64,000 nt of DNA from Hippasteria phrygiana. Lineage: Eukaryota > Echinodermata > Asteroidea > Valvatida > Goniasteridae. Shown here in pieces: positions 9,407 through 22,638 of this stretch (its first letter is position 1; each line of letters opens with the position of its first letter). The stretch is from the NCBI GenBank assembly GCA_037893225.1, contig JAZGUH010000058.1, forward strand, positions 620,001-684,000. The letters run 5' to 3'. The notes under the pieces were generated by a model that saw only the letters and a program-made list of their open reading frames with translations, had not been told where the DNA came from and did not search any database. A program made the position numbers and the translations under genes.

Positions 9407-11068
9407 CACAGTGTTAAAAAAAAATTCTCTTTCAGGAGTGTTTGTTGGTTAATAATTAATATGAGAACTGGTTATTCTCAGAGCCAACAAAATACTCATT
9501 ATATACCAACAGAGACAGATTCCCACTTAATGCATACCTTCATCTTACTGTATGAATGCAAAACTTATTGTGCAACGAGTTTCAAACTTTATTTAAAACC
9601 TATCATTAATTTCTACTACTGGTATAAAAAAAATAATACAAAAGCACCTATATATCCGAATAATTATGATAAGCTTGGAAGTGTTGTCGTAATTACAGTT
9701 AGTAATAGGGGCCTAAAGGAACACAATGTACCGTAGTTCAGGTTTGTTTACACACGACAAGACGAGCTCCGAGTCGTTTTCATTTGAGGAAAAAATATGG
9801 CGCCGGGTGGTTTTCAATCCTTTAAATCAAAATCCAGCTTAACCAAGTATAAAGAGTCCGCTAATTGTTTGGTAATAGCAGGAACAAAATAACGAGGATA
9901 AAATTACTTGTCGTATTCCAATGTTTCAATGTTATTTTTTAATGAATCAAGTTTAAAGTACTTTGTGGACCAATTACCGCAAATTTTCTTTCCAGTGAGT
10001 GGAATCTTATTTTCCAGGTCTCCAACATTTTAAAACGGAGAGCACCCTGTAAAATGTATATTAGTGGGGTGGGTGTGCTACGCACCCCCCTCCCCCCCCC
10101 CCCCCCCCCCCCGGAAGTCATTCCACTGCCAGATTTTGCAATGTATCAATCAAATTAAAGAATGCACTTGGTGCAATGGTTTATCCTTTAACCCTTCATG
10201 TTAAATCCATCGACTGAAAATGCGGAAACTCGTAGAATCAAACCCCGTATGCGCCCCAAACCCCGTATGCGCCCAAAATCCCCCAATGCCCTTTCTGTCA
10301 AACCCGATGTCTGCTAACAACATCATATTTATCATACAGCACGTGCATATTTTTGTCATAACATCCACACTGGCACAGCAAACTCATGTCAACCACACGA
10401 CATAGATACTGGGTATACATTTTATATCGCTGTGACTGCAGTGAAATCCGGAATGATTTAGACAAATTTCAACGGTTTGGTTTGCATGCAAATATATCGG
10501 TACAAAACCTCACTTCCCATATACATAGCCTCTGTACACGACTTACCACTTCATGCGCTAGCACCACCGTGACAAAATGAGCGCCATCGAGACAGATTTC
10601 CCCCACTCATTGGTTACCCGGGAATTCTTTGTAGCATTGTGTGATTTCGATACAATGTTTACACACGCACGAACACATCAAAATGTGGGTACATTCACGC
10701 GTGCTCTTACGCTTGAAAGCCATTATATTATCAAGCTCACGTGCACGACGACAACACAAAGTATGTACATGTAGTCATTCTCATTCGTGTGCAGGTGCCA
10801 TTGCAGGGTTAATTATTTCCACGCAATAGACATATGCATAATCAATTACTGGATGTGAGGTAACAATGAAACTATGCACATATAGTTTCAGTAATTAGTG
10901 TATTGTTTGTCGACAGACATAATACCAGCGTTCTTAACATAGTTTGCTACTTAATAAATTAACAGTTGAAAGCAGTAATAGTCAATCGCACTTTACTGAA
11001 TGTAGACTTGGATGAAGACTGCAGGAAAACCACACTGACATGTTTATTTGTTTATTTTATTTGTTTTA
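9407..11068. other. Gene-free intergenic DNA with long C tract
   Basis: No gene recognised. A run of about 26 C follows CCCCCCTCC near 10081-10112. Around 10226-10290 a short repeat 'AACCCCGTATGCGCCC' occurs twice. A short open frame at 9797 (MAPGGFQSFKSKSS...) has a plausible start context but no known match. Confidence 0.4.
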
Positions 11069-11341
11069 TTCTTTCTGGTAACGAACAAGGATTCCTCAAA
11101 AATGCATAGCCTCTATCGCACTGTAACTTGAAAGCCTGGGAAAAAAACTTGTAGGAGGAAGACGAAGACATTTTCAATTTTAGTGGTGGGAGGGAAAACC
11201 ACAGAATGATATTCTGGGAAAATCCACGGAATCAGACAGGGACTGAAATCCATTCCACACGTCTCTGCCCTGCTGGGATTCTAACCGGGTTACATCGGCC
11301 GCGTGGAGGGCGAGCAAGTGCCACTATAGCCCAACCTGACG
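11069..11341 (-). mobile_element. tRNA-derived SINE, family A, second copy
   Basis: Same layout as 6472-6724. The body contains GGAATCAGACAGGGACTGAAA and the 3' part CGCACTGTAACTTGAAAGCCTG. The tRNA-like head is at the right end. The B box is mutated (GGTTAGAATCC) and the A box damaged, so the copy looks transcriptionally weak. Confidence 0.7.
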
Positions 11342-11907
11342 TTCAAGCTCTGTATAATAACGAGTTTTTAGCCTTAACACATTGAGTTTTTGGCTGGCAT
11401 GTGCGTGGTTCATAGCTTCTGCCACGTACCTTTCCCCTGCAAGAGTGCATAATTTATTTCTTGGTGTGAAAAGTTTAACGAGTGTAATATAATTACGGTA
11501 AAGTTATGACGGACACATGTTATGAATTTATTTTCAAATGTAATCGTTAAGATACCATGGAAATTTCACAAATTAAATACCCGTTAGGCCAACTTGTTTC
11601 AGTTGTCAACAATGTTGACCTACGAACCCCTATGCCTCCCCCGCCTCGTTGCGCATTCAGCAACGATTCGTGACCATTTTTCCTGTCTAAATTCAAACTG
11701 ACAAATTGAATTTTATCTCGTCCCAAAGCGGCGAGGCATGGGACATTACAATTTACAACCGTGAGCTACAATGTATCATGTGGCATATTTGACGAATGAT
11801 TCAAGTGTAAAAACCACAAGGTGTTATTCTAACACCAGTTTTGCGGTGTATACTGAAGATGTTCATGATAGCGAAAAACATCCCATGAAAACTGAGCAGG
11901 GTGTATA

Positions 11908-12059
11908 CAAGGTCGGATCCAGAACACAATTTTTTTTATTTTGGGGGGGCTAAACCTTTTTTGCGACGTCAGTTTAAAAAAAATTTTAGAAAAATTGTTT
12001 GGTTTTTTGGGGGCCATGGCCCTCTTTGCCCCCCCCCCCCCCCCCTGGATCCGCCCTTG
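11908..12059. mobile_element. hAT-type MITE with intact 8-bp target duplication
   Basis: The ends CAAGGTCGGATCCAG and CTGGATCCGCCCTTG are inverted. The element is bracketed by GGTGTATA at 11900-11907 and again at 12060-12067, an 8-bp duplication diagnostic of hAT-type insertion. The 152-bp interior holds poly-G and poly-C tracts and no coding frame. Confidence 0.85.
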
Positions 12060-12121
12060 GGTGTATAAAACTATAAAACTAGTACCTTGTTCGTTTCATG
12101 TTTCGTGCATGTCACGGGATA

Positions 12122-12371
12122 TAATATGGGTTTTTCGAAACGCTGGCTTCGTCTCGGCTTCGGCTCCGTCTCAGACTTCTAAATAACTGAGAAGCAAACC
12201 AATGGAAATATTCTAAATGTTGGTGCATGTTCTGCTTCAGGAACATTCATTCGGTTGATTATAAAAGCAAAAATTAGAATACTTACATTTTGTTTGCTTC
12301 TCAGTTATTCTGAAGTCGGAGACGAAGCCGAAGCCAAGACGAAGCCAGCGTTTCGAAAAACCCCAATATAT
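12122..12371. mobile_element. MITE with about 60-bp inverted ends (GGGTTTTTCGAAACGCTGGC)
   Basis: The left arm (GGGTTTTTCGAAACGCTGGC, then CTTCG repeats and TAACTGAGAAGCAAAC) is mirrored by the right arm (TTTGCTTCTCAGTTA ... GCCAGCGTTTCGAAAAACCC). The loop of about 110 bp is AT-rich. There is no coding potential. Confidence 0.75.
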
Positions 12372-12789
12372 TTAGTTACATACGAATATACATGTAAATA
12401 TACATGTAGACTTAGTGTAACATTAATTTGAATATCTCAACGTTAAGCACCCTTGCCGAGATATTTTTTTATTTTTTATTAATTGGTTTATTTATTCTTT
12501 AAAATCTAATATAAATAACATCCATCGCGGCTCTAAAGCCGAATTGCGGAGTTATACACACAATCGAAATTCAATATTGTTATGAAAATGTATAAAAAGT
12601 TCCACCCTAAAACCATTAACATTTAAAAAAGAAAGAAAGAAATCCACCCCCCTGCCATCATAAAGAACCATTTAGTGTTAAATTTAACTGATAATGTCTC
12701 ACATGGATGCTAAACCAACACCACAGCCAATGCAGGATAATAATATTGTTGGGGAACTATGTATAATAATGTTTAAATAATTAAATAAC

Positions 12790-14530
12790 TTAAAAATCAT
12801 TCAGTAAACGGATCAGGTGGGGCAAAGGGCTCCTCCTAAAACGTTCAGTTCTACACCTGATCTCACCTACTTTCCCAGTATGTCTAAGATTGTAGTCACA
12901 CCTAGGTTTAGTAGGTAGACGGGCTTTCAAAATGGATGAAGGAAGAGATTTGGCAAAGACCTGACAAAGGCTCTCCCTCCGATATTGCAAGTTGTCCAAT
13001 TTACACACACACAATGCTTCAGGGTAATGCTGGTACTTAGATGCAAGTATTATTTTACAGGCTCGCTTTTGTACTCTCTCCAGGTTATCACACTGTTTTT
13101 TTGTTATACTACTTGCCCAGGTGTAGCATACTCCAACAAAGGACGAATAAATGAGACATAAATGGTGACAAGGTCACAAGTCGTGAGACTGTGATACTTT
13201 AACTTTCGGAGCATAAACAAGCGAGAGTTGGCACGTTTAATCATTGAATTCACATGAGCGTCCCATTTTAAATCCGCTTGGATAAACACTCCTAATAACT
13301 TCACAACTTCTGACTGTCGAATTGCAATATCTGCAAGAGACAATGAGAGGGGCGCAGGTTTATTTCTCGAAAAACATATGTCCATAATGGCACACTTTTT
13401 TGGATTGAGTCGCATTTTGTTATTAAATGACCAAGTGTGCAACTCGGACAGGGCAACTGATAAGTTAGATTGTTCATCTACAGTCCGTGTTTCGATAATC
13501 GTCATGTCATCAACATATTTGAAGTGACAGATGTTGGTGCTCGACTCATTGACCTTGGCGTCATTGATGACTGCTAGGAAAATAATTGGTCCTAGCTTAG
13601 TTCCCTGGGGAACTCCTGCATTGGTGGGGCTCCAATCCGAAAGGCATTTACCATACCTCACGCATTGTTGTCTGTCAGACAAAAAGTCGGCTATCCATGC
13701 AACTAGTGATGGGACAACTCCTAATCTCAAAAGTTTATTGATGGCGATGGTGTGATCTATGATCGAATGCTTTGGAAAAATCAGTCAAAAGAACAGATGA
13801 TACGGACTTCGGTTTATCTGCATTTGCATAAACTGTATGAAGAATGTCTACGAGGCAATGTGTTGTAGATACCCCCTTAATGTTACCAAACTGGTTATCG
13901 TCAAGCCTATAATTCATTGCTTCCATTGTTTGCTTGGCAATGAAATGTTCTGCTACTTTTGCAAAGTGGTCAGTAAGTGCGATCGGCCTCAGGTTCTCAA
14001 TAGTCGCTGGTGATGATTTGGGAAGTGGAACAACGATAGCCCTTTTCCACTGTGTTGGGACTACCTGGTCAATAAATGATGAATTGGTGACGTGGTCAAG
14101 GGTTTAGCCAACTCGTATGAATACTTGCGAATAAATCGGGCAGAAATGTGTCAGGGCCACATGCCTTTGTCCTCTTTATTTTATTCAGTTCCCGGAAAAC
14201 ATCCCACGGTTGAACTTCTGAAATACATTGTGATGGCAGATAAGACGGAAGAGATGCTCTATCCAGTGGATCAAGATCATCAGTCACTGCGACAAACTTT
14301 GCGTTTATTGCTTGAGCGATAGACTTATGGTTTTCTGGGTCAACATTTTCCACAGATATTTGACGATTTTTTCGAACACCAGTAGTCATCACGTTGATTT
14401 CGCGAAACCAGGCTGCTGGATTTGATCGCTTGAGATTTTTCACTCTGCTGGTGTAGTGGCTCTGTTTGGCGATTTTAATCTCACGCTTAACTTTGTTTTT
14501 TGGATTTAACTTTGTTTTTAATTTAATGCG
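12790..14530 (-). pseudogene. Non-LTR retrotransposon reverse transcriptase, frameshifted
   Basis: The minus strand reads through most of a LINE reverse transcriptase. In order: an upstream linker (KRSNPAAWFREINV, 14443-14096), RT motifs including LLTDFSKAFD (about 13770), GVPQGTKLGPIIF (about 13600) and the catalytic FKYVDDMT (about 13520), then LLEYATP and a C-terminal block ending at 12790 (PLPHLIRLLNDF). Two frameshifts split it, near 13765 and near 14095. No endonuclease domain is present upstream, so the copy is 5'-truncated. YVDD in place of YADD and the VPQGT motif occur in the CR1/L2/Jockey-like group. The exact clade is uncertain. Confidence 0.88.
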
Positions 14531-14810
14531 AGTATTATGGTCTGTTTGTATTATCCGCCCCCAAAAAGTTAGTCAACCATGCATCATTTAAGCATTTATT
14601 TACATTTTTTGTGCAGGTCATCTTTATGGATCCACATCACGGGTTATTTAACTGGTTAACGCGCATCCATCAGTAGATGACTGACAAGGGAAGTCAGGTT
14701 GTTTGGCGCAGTGTGGCCTTCCTCATCTTCTCACCTCTGTGACTCAGTCCCAAACATTGGAAACGGTATATAGCTAGTTCGGGTATGGCAGTTTTGATTG
14801 GCTCTCGCAG

Positions 14811-15105
14811 GGGCGGATCCAGGATTGTTTGCGGGGGGGGGGGGGGGGGTTCTGAATTTTCCCCGTACATTTGCCCAATAAAGTTTTTCAACGTTGGTGG
14901 CGCCATTTAACCTCCTTGTTTTGTTCTTACCCGTGCACGCAAAATAGCACCTTTTCCGGGTTTTGCTTTTTCTGGTTTGCTACGGTACCTAGGCGTAGGC
15001 TCTTACAAGCAAAGCAAAACAAAACAAAACCAACAAATGGCAACGAGCAGTGGGGGGGGGGGGGTTCGACCTCCCCCCCCCCCCCCCGGATCCGCGCCTG
15101 CCTCG
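14811..15105. mobile_element. hAT-like ends (CAGGGGCGGATCCAGG) with poly-G/poly-C tracts
   Basis: CAGGGGCGGATCCAGG at 14811 and CCGGATCCGCGCCTG near 15088 are inverted and enclose G and C homopolymers. No matching 8-bp duplication is visible, so these could be the ends of two different insertions. Confidence 0.45.
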
Positions 15106-15261
15106 TGTGCGCAAGCGCTGCAATAATTTCCCCCTTTTTAGTGAGTTGAACGCTGTTTTGATTAATAAGTCTGAATCATGCACAAATAGGCCTATTTGTT
15201 GAATGAACACATGCGTTGTGGCAAGTTTTTGCAGTACTTTTTAACAGCACATAGCATTTCT

Positions 15262-15262
<1 letters not shown>

Positions 15263-15302
<40 letters not shown>
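15263..15302. repeat. (AT)n microsatellite
   Basis: About 20 uninterrupted TA units, a simple repeat with no gene nearby. Confidence 0.95.
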
Positions 15303-15306
<4 letters not shown>

Positions 15307-16085
15307 TAATGAACCTGCTAATTATCACTACTCGCTCAAGGTCCCCGTCATCGAAATCAGAACGATAATGGAGGGACCTGGAACCAGTCTAGGGGTAGGC
15401 CAACTCAACAGAAGTGATTTCATATTTTATTGTTTAAGCAAACATTCGTAATTTAGTAACCTTACCTTAAATATAAACTTAAAGATTGTAAAACAAAAAT
15501 TTTATTTTTGAATTGGGCCTACTTCAACAACCTCGAATTCACTACTATTTGTACCCTAAAATGGCTTATTCTAGACTGGCTCACACCCCCATTTCAATAT
15601 GGGACCGGTATCTAGTTCTAATTGAAAATGTTTTACTGTTCCGTATTTACACGTGCGCAATAATAATTTTTGTTATCAGAAATCGCGTTAACGTTCTCAT
15701 ACAAATGTTGTACATACACTATAACGATTACAGATTATTGCTGTTTATGCGTACGATGCGATAAACTTTACCATTATAGAGAGCTACGATCTCGAAGTGC
15801 AACAAGCCTCAACGCAACATCCCCATCGTGTCTCTGGGCCGAAAAGGTAACTTTTCAAACTTTTCATTGCATAGGTTTCAAATACTAAAAAACAGTGTCC
15901 CTTTCCTTATTGATATTTACTAAAAAGACCGCCGAAACACAATTGTATTTTGGGAAAAGCTATATGCTAATTATAATTATAGCATATACCTATCAGAATC
16001 CAGACGGGTTTATGCTAATATCATTACCCGGTACCGGTTCCTACATTCGAAGTAAGAAAGAGGGAAAATGTAGGGACAGGGAACC

Positions 16086-16220
16086 AACCTATTCGGCCTG
16101 GAGCCAGCATATGGGATGGGTTTTTTCAGTCCCTGCCTGATTCCGTAGGTTTCCTCTAAATGTCGTTCCAAGTTTTGTATCCCTCCTCTTAAACTGATTT
16201 TATTTTGTTATTAGTCTTCT
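16086..16220 (+). mobile_element. tRNA-derived SINE family A, 5'-truncated fragment
   Basis: Shares CAGTCCCTGCCTGATTCCGT and the following CTCTAAATGTCGTTCCA region with the family A body. The tRNA head is absent. Confidence 0.55.
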
Positions 16221-18320
16221 TTATGCTTGTGAGCTGGAGTCCCCATGTAGTTTTATGGACATCGCTGGTTTCATTGCAAGAAGGAATTCAGTTGAAGAAC
16301 CATGCAACAATAACAGAGCCATTGGTAGAGAAAGCTGTGACATGAGGGGTCCCAAACGTTGGACCAAACATGGCGGATTATGCATCAGTGCACATTGGTA
16401 AACAATAGCCGCACGCTTCACTGTACGTACGAGCGACCATCTTTGGTCCAAAGTCAGAACTTGTCGCAACTTTCTCTATCTACGCCTCTGAATGATATGA
16501 CAAACTAACGCCCTAGTGTATAAACTTACGTAAGGATTTACTTTGAATTGAAAATCCAGCACCTTCTATTCACTTCCAATGAAATCAAACATTTAGAGCA
16601 TGTTTGTGTTTTGGCAACACATCGCAACACGTGAAAACGAGTTGAATTATTGATATCCAGTGTGTGTTTCCTTTTTGTGAATTAACAATAAATGAAGTGT
16701 CTCTCTTGATCGAGTGCAGACTATACACGCATTTCACTACAAGAGGGCCACGCTACATCCTAAGATGTAGTTTATCTGGGGCACTGTTTTTTTTCTAAAT
16801 GTAGTCTTTTATTTGAACTTAGAAACATAGCCTGGTTATTTTGTTCAAGTATTCAAGGCTTCCGATTTACAACGAAACTGGGGATAGCTGGAGACGAATC
16901 CGGAAGCCAATGCCGAAGCCATTTTAAGAAATTACGAAACTGACAAAATACTGGCACGTCACGGCCTAGAGAAAGATGTCGATTAACAACATGACATGGC
17001 GAATCTAGCGTGTCGCGTAATCTTGCTGATAGCCGTAAGGCAAATGGCACTCACGGTGAATTATACAATTTAAAAAAAATCAATTAGATTAATTTCCGTA
17101 AGCTCATCATATCTGCACGCGGACTTAAATGTTGAAAATTTTTGAGAACGACTGTCTCTAATAATTTTATATCGCAAATTGTTGATGGCAGCATGTTCTA
17201 CATGCAGAGAGTATAATTGACAACTACTACGCAGCCTTAAACCTGACAAGCTGTGAGAGTGCTAGCAACGCAAAGGAACACCAGAGTCCAAAAGGACTAT
17301 CCTTCCAGCAACAAATTCATCAATACAGAGAAAAACATAAAGCAAAGCTAAACAACATTGCTAAATCAAAAGCTTCATCAAAACGTGGCCATCTGCACAT
17401 GCGCTGTACAATCGTATTTGTAATTCCGTTTTGGCTCCTTGCATCAGTTTTTTTTAAATAATGTGCGCCTTGCTTTGTTTTCCACGAGATCTCCATGTAT
17501 AACAATTCTCTTTGTGAATCCCTTCAAATGAAAAACAAAGGATCATTTGTTTTTAGGATATGAGATGCTTTACTCTCCTAATTCTTGATTTTTGGTAGCT
17601 ACTTGAAGTGTGTTTCTTTATTAGCTGCAAAAACAAAACGCCGATCGGTAGACAAAGTGAATTGTCATTCACCACAAAATTGTTGTGTCTGTCAAAAAGG
17701 ACGAGAATATTTTTCACCCAGCGATGTAGAATTTGGCTTCCATAACATGCACCCCCGTTTCGTACAGGCATATCAGATGATCGGATTGGCTAAACGTCTT
17801 CATAAAAACGAAAACTCATTTTTGAGGTTGCTTAAATTGATGAAAAAATTCGCGTCAACCCAGTAAGTTGCATGCTTTTATACCCTTGACTGGGAAATCA
17901 TTGATTGATTACTGTGCATGTGTTTGGCATGGCTGATTGCATTAGCGATGGGCTAGCGAGCTTGAGCCCCGACTGAACCCAAAAGAGAACAAAATAGTCC
18001 TTTCACACCTTTAACAATCATCTGTTTGCCGACCCGTGTGGCTGATATTCATAAACCCCACTCCTAGTGGAATACTCCAGATATTATTATATCCAGAATA
18101 TTATTAATATTCCATGCTTTCCAACACCCCGCGTACGACTTCGGTTATATTTAGATATAGACTGTGGTACAGTGAACCTTATATCGGATGTAACATGTCG
18201 GCCGTGTGAAATTCAACTGACAGACAAGAACATGTTGTATTAGGGGATTAATGAAGGAGAAATATTGATATGCGGCTAATTAGTAACGACTCAATAATTT
18301 GTAGTCCAAACAGTTGTGTG
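16221..18320. other. Gene-free intergenic DNA
   Basis: No gene recognised. An open frame at 17585-17866 (93 codons, containing CHSPQNCCVCQKGREYFSP) lacks a recognisable family. Its Cys pairs are not spaced like a known zinc finger. No splice-supported exon was identified. Confidence 0.4.
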
Positions 18321-18396
18321 TTTTGTTTGTTTGTTTGTTTGTTTGTTTGTTTGTTTGTTTGTTTGTTTGTTTGTTTGTTTGTTTGTTTGTTTGTTT
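18321..18396. repeat. (TTTG)19 microsatellite
   Basis: Nineteen clean tetranucleotide units, long enough to be polymorphic. Confidence 0.97.
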
Positions 18397-19290
18397 TAAC
18401 ACAGTATTAAAAATATTTCTGTCAATGAGGGGATGTGTGCATGGTTGATTATAGTTTAGAGTTAATTTACCTCCTGATGGCGAACATAGCATATACTGTT
18501 CGAAACGTCGAGTTAAAACAAACGGTTCTTCTCAGAACCACACAACTCATAAGAAATAAATTTCACATGGTGTTACTGCAAACCTTCTTGCTTTCTTCAT
18601 GTCCACCATGCAAACCTACAAGTCTCATTTCATTTACCCCGATGTTATGTATTAGATGTATTAGATTGTCTACCTTTCAAAATCCAGTGATTTCAATAAA
18701 ATCATCTCCTAATTTCCTTTAGTATCAAAACTTGGATCTTTGTAGACTAAACGCAAGCAGTCAATCTTTGTTTATCGTGGGTTATATAGCTTATAAGCCA
18801 ATTTTAAAACCGATTACATAGTGGTTTGAATACGCTTTTGAGGATGATGTCGCCGCACATCACACATTCTGTCAATTTCATTTTACGACCACTAATTTTT
18901 GTTTGGACTTTTATATTTTCTGTTTTACTTCCGCCCCAACGAGTACTTGACCCGTCATTTATTGAATTATAATTTTTCTTTGTTAGTATATTATATTATA
19001 AGACTGTAAAAATAGACGCAATAGATTAACATCTGAATGTTGCTTACGCAGATGGCATTGTGGACAATCGCATGCGAGAATGGATGGCCAGGCTGGCTGG
19101 TCCGCCCTCGGACAGATAGACTACCGTACACATTGCCGGTTCACCTTTGTTTCACTTAAAACAAATTTGACCTCCATTTGTTTTGTCATGATTCTTGCTT
19201 CCCCAAATATTTTGTAGGCCTAAAGGCCTATGTGTTGATTTGATTGCACTAAACGTGACCATTGTCTGTTTTACCCAATATTATAGGACA

Positions 19291-19936
19291 TTAAAGATAT
19301 ACTGTCCGTGATCTTTTCGAGTTTCACCCCGAATTCTTTTTATTGCTATTTTTCTAGCGATACAAAAGTTATTCACTTTTTAATGAAATTTCGAACGAAA
19401 AAAAAAAATCCCACCCATACACGTTTAGTTATCGAATAATTACGTTACAAATATCGACCTGACAATAATCGGGTGCGAATTCAGGATTTATTTTAAGCGG
19501 GGGGGGGGGGGGGGGGGGGCACAGCTAAAATGGGATGTTGCGAGGGGTGAGGCCCTCTCGGCAGGGAGTTTTAAAGGAGCTGTTGGGTTTGGAGCAAATA
19601 ATAACTGATTCAATAAAGTATGTTGGTATCTTATTACCGGTACAACATGAAGTATTTCCTTTTATTGTAGGGGGTTGCGGCCGGTCACCGCTCCTATCAG
19701 TCTTTTTGTCAAAATTTGACGGGGGGGCACGTGCCCCCGCGGCCCCCTCACTGGACCGAATCCGCGCCGGATAATTCTGGCGTATCTTTTTTGTGTGCAT
19801 TCGATGCATGAAAGCAACAAAGCATACAAACCCTTTTTGGAGGGTTGCAGATACCCAAATAGCAAAAAATAAAACATGTAAGAAGAAATTATTAAGAAGA
19901 AAAAAATTTGAAGAGTCTCGGACAGTATATCTTTAA
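19291..19936. mobile_element. TTAA element, family F8 (AGATATACTGTCC ends), with nested hAT-like insert
   Basis: TTAAAGATATACTGTCC at 19291 mirrors GGACAGTATATCTTTAA ending at 19936, so the element is flanked by TTAA. Inside, about 19471-19770, is a segment with ends CGGGTGCGAATTCAG and CCGAATCCGCGCCGG and poly-G/poly-C tracts, apparently a later hAT-like insertion. Confidence 0.7.
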
Positions 19937-21296
19937 GCTCATTAACTTTGAAATGTTCTTGTATTTAAATTCTCGAAAACTCACTGCTCTCACTAATCCA
20001 CTACAAATGGGGCTTCGAGGTTCACTTCGGCCTACCTACATATAATTTTATACCGGGTTAAAGCTCTTATAACCACGGCTAAGAAAATATACTATAAGTC
20101 AAAAACACGGTAAAAACAATTCAAGCCAAAACAAAAAAGAGAAAAAATATCTGGGACTCTTGACAAACTCAGGAAGGTGTGGGGAGAACAGTCCACAGTC
20201 TAAACTACTTTGAAAATTCAACTGAAACTTTACGTTTTACTTACAATTCTGGCGTCTTCGTGGTGTTTATCATGTCACCAGTGAATGTGGTAAGTTCCCA
20301 GCGAGGGACGTACAGTCTTGATGAGCATGGCTGTATTTCCTCATTTTATTGTCCATTAGAACTTGATATGACATCCCAATCAACCATACGGATCCATACC
20401 AGACTTGAGTCGTGCCGCAGCTACCATCAGTCATCTCTGGTGTGCATACTTGATTCTTACAATCTTCCACAAATTTATGTCCAACTCCAAAGTGCCTCAG
20501 ATTTTTTTTCTCCAAAACCTTGTTTATTCACTGACATGGGTAAGATACCACGGTCACACCGAAGTCCGTGAAAACATCTTTATTCCAGCTGTGAAGATGT
20601 CCCCTGTACCCGGACCCGTGAACCAAATTCGTCCCGCGTGTACGTTGCCAATGCTCAAGTTCTCATGCAAATTGTGGTTTGTGTGGTGCATCGTTGCTGG
20701 AATCCCCGGCATGTGCCTACATTATACAGCCACAGCCGGCGCGAACAGGCCAGACGCGTGTAACCTGCACATCTTCCATTGCTGCCGAGTTTGTGTCAGA
20801 AGTATCGGCTCATGCCAGCATCAGTCTATGCCCTACAGTACAGCCAACTATGCCTTGGGATGGTAGGCGAGGCTATATGGAAGTCATGAATGTCAATGCC
20901 GTGGTATAAAAATACATGCCAGAGGTGCGGGCATCCAATAACACTCTCACCCGCACAGTCAGTGCTGTAGTATTAGGTTACTGACACTGCCCGTGGGTTT
21001 GTCTCCTCATATGTGTGTGGAGAAAGGCTTTACTTGTGCTTCGACTTGCATTATTTGGCAGGCAGACCAGCATTCGCAAACCTAGCACTGTCGGAAATTG
21101 AGATCAATGTTTAAAGAGACCACCTCGTGAATCTTTAAAGTCTGTCGTCTGCTCGTCGAACGAACTAATTTCAGGCCACCCGCCACTAATTTTAGTGAGC
21201 ACTATTTATTATTTTTACTGTTCATCTCACTTGATATAGTGCTACGCATCACCCCGATTTTCTAATTTCAGGCCTTACCTGACTGTTGTTCAATTT
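19937..21296. other. Intergenic DNA with unassigned open frames
   Basis: Around 20179-20909 there are open frames on both strands (130, 153, 76 and, on the minus strand, 81 codons). They overlap one another in antisense, and none shows a recognisable domain. The stretch is GC-richer than its surroundings and could hold a lineage-specific exon, but I cannot support one. Confidence 0.3.
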
Positions 21297-21728
21297 AATA
21301 GACGAATTTCACATACGCCCCGTCTGTGCACTTCCGGGTTGAAAGCGAGGCAATCAGTGCTAAACGGAGTGCTGTTCAAGAATCCCAATCATGCATGCAT
21401 AAATCACGGAAAATGATGACGGTGTAGCAGTAGCACACGTTCACGGTGGTCAGGCGGTACAGGTCCATCACGACAAAAATCGTCCAAATTCATTATGTTC
21501 AATTATTTCACAGAACAATGATTTTCAAATAAACTTTCCTGCATTTATTGTTTTTGGATGACCGATCGGCGACTTTTCAAATTTCAAAAGATTTTACTGT
21601 GTAGGCCCTATAAATTGCACACGAATGAATTAAACGCGACATGGGTTGTTTACTTAGCACTGAGCCTCGCTTTCAAACCGGAAGTGCGCATATCGGTGCA
21701 ATTTCCGTCAGTGTGAAATTCGTCTATT
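21297..21728. mobile_element. MITE with AATAGACGAATTTCACA inverted ends
   Basis: The left end AATAGACGAATTTCACA, then CACTTCCGGGTTGAAAGCGA, is mirrored by the right end CGCTTTCAAACCGGAAGTGC ... TGTGAAATTCGTCTATT. The element is 432 bp, non-coding. A relative lies at 22401-22638. Confidence 0.8.
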
Positions 21729-22070
21729 TCATTTTGTAGCTAATCTAAAATCTACTGTCGAAGCCACACGCGCACTTTACGCTAGAGCGCCAACTCTGAG
21801 CTGGCTGGTGCTTTCCAGTTTGAAGAAAGAGACGTCCTCTTCACAGGAAACACGCAATAGATATTCAAGTCAACCTGTTTTCACACATAACCACGTACGT
21901 CCACATGATCTAAATGCATGTGGTTTCCATTTTTGTCTCGCCTGAACGAAGTTCAGAAAGAGACTATGCAATCACTATTTCTGTACGTAGTCCGTCCGTC
22001 CGTCCGTCCGTCGGGCCGTCGGGCCGGACCGTACGTAGTCCGTATGTGTCATTCTGGTTAAAGTTTCGAC

Positions 22071-22391
22071 AAACTGGTCTTATACGCAAAGTTAAAATCC
22101 AATTGGCAATTGCAATCAAACTTGGGTCATGCATTCAATTGTGCAACCTTTATATGATGCTTGTGTCAAAGGTCAAGTACTGAGATCAAAGGTCATTTGA
22201 GGTCAAGTTGTAAAATAGGCTGGAATTGTAAAATTGGTCTTATATGCAAAGTTGAAGTACAATTGCAATCAAACTTGGGTCATGCATTCAATATTGTAAC
22301 CTTTATATGATGTTTGTGTCAAAGGTCAAGTACTGAGGTCAAATGTCATTTGAGGTCAAGTTCTAAAATAGGCTGGAATTGTAAAATTGGT
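22071..22391. repeat. Tandem duplication, about 155-160 bp x 2
   Basis: The two units start AAACTGGTCTTATACGCAAA (22071) and AAATTGGTCTTATATGCAAA (22231). They share AATCAAACTTGGGTCATGCA and repeated AGGTCA half-site-like motifs (AAAGGTCAAGTACTGAG, CATTTGAGGTCAAGTT). Confidence 0.85.
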
Positions 22392-22400
22392 CATTGTGCT

Positions 22401-22638
22401 ATAGAGGAATCCCACAACGACGAGTTTAGCGCCGATCTTCGCACTTCCGCGTTTGAAAACGAGGATATCAATGTCACAGTAAACAACTTTATGCTGATCG
22501 TGCGCCTGAGCTTCCTTTTATGGTCTGATTAATTCATGCATGAATGAATGTGCTGAAAAGCGTTGTTTTGTTTGCCACTGACACTCTCGCTTTCAACCCG
22601 GAAGTGCGCAGAAGGGGCTAATGTGAAATTCCTCTATT
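22401..22638. mobile_element. MITE, relative of 21297-21728
   Basis: Ends ATAGAGGAATCCCAC and TGTGAAATTCCTCTATT, with internal CGCACTTCCGCGTTTGAAAA and CTTTCAACCCGGAAGTGCGC as inverted partners. Confidence 0.6.

Noticed and set aside
17585..17866. 93-codon frame with CCVC motif
   Set aside because: The Cys spacing matches no known zinc finger, there is no homology I recognise and no splice support.
20179..20909. Cluster of open frames suggesting a gene
   Set aside because: Frames overlap in antisense, no domain is recognisable, and I could not find a consistent set of splice sites.
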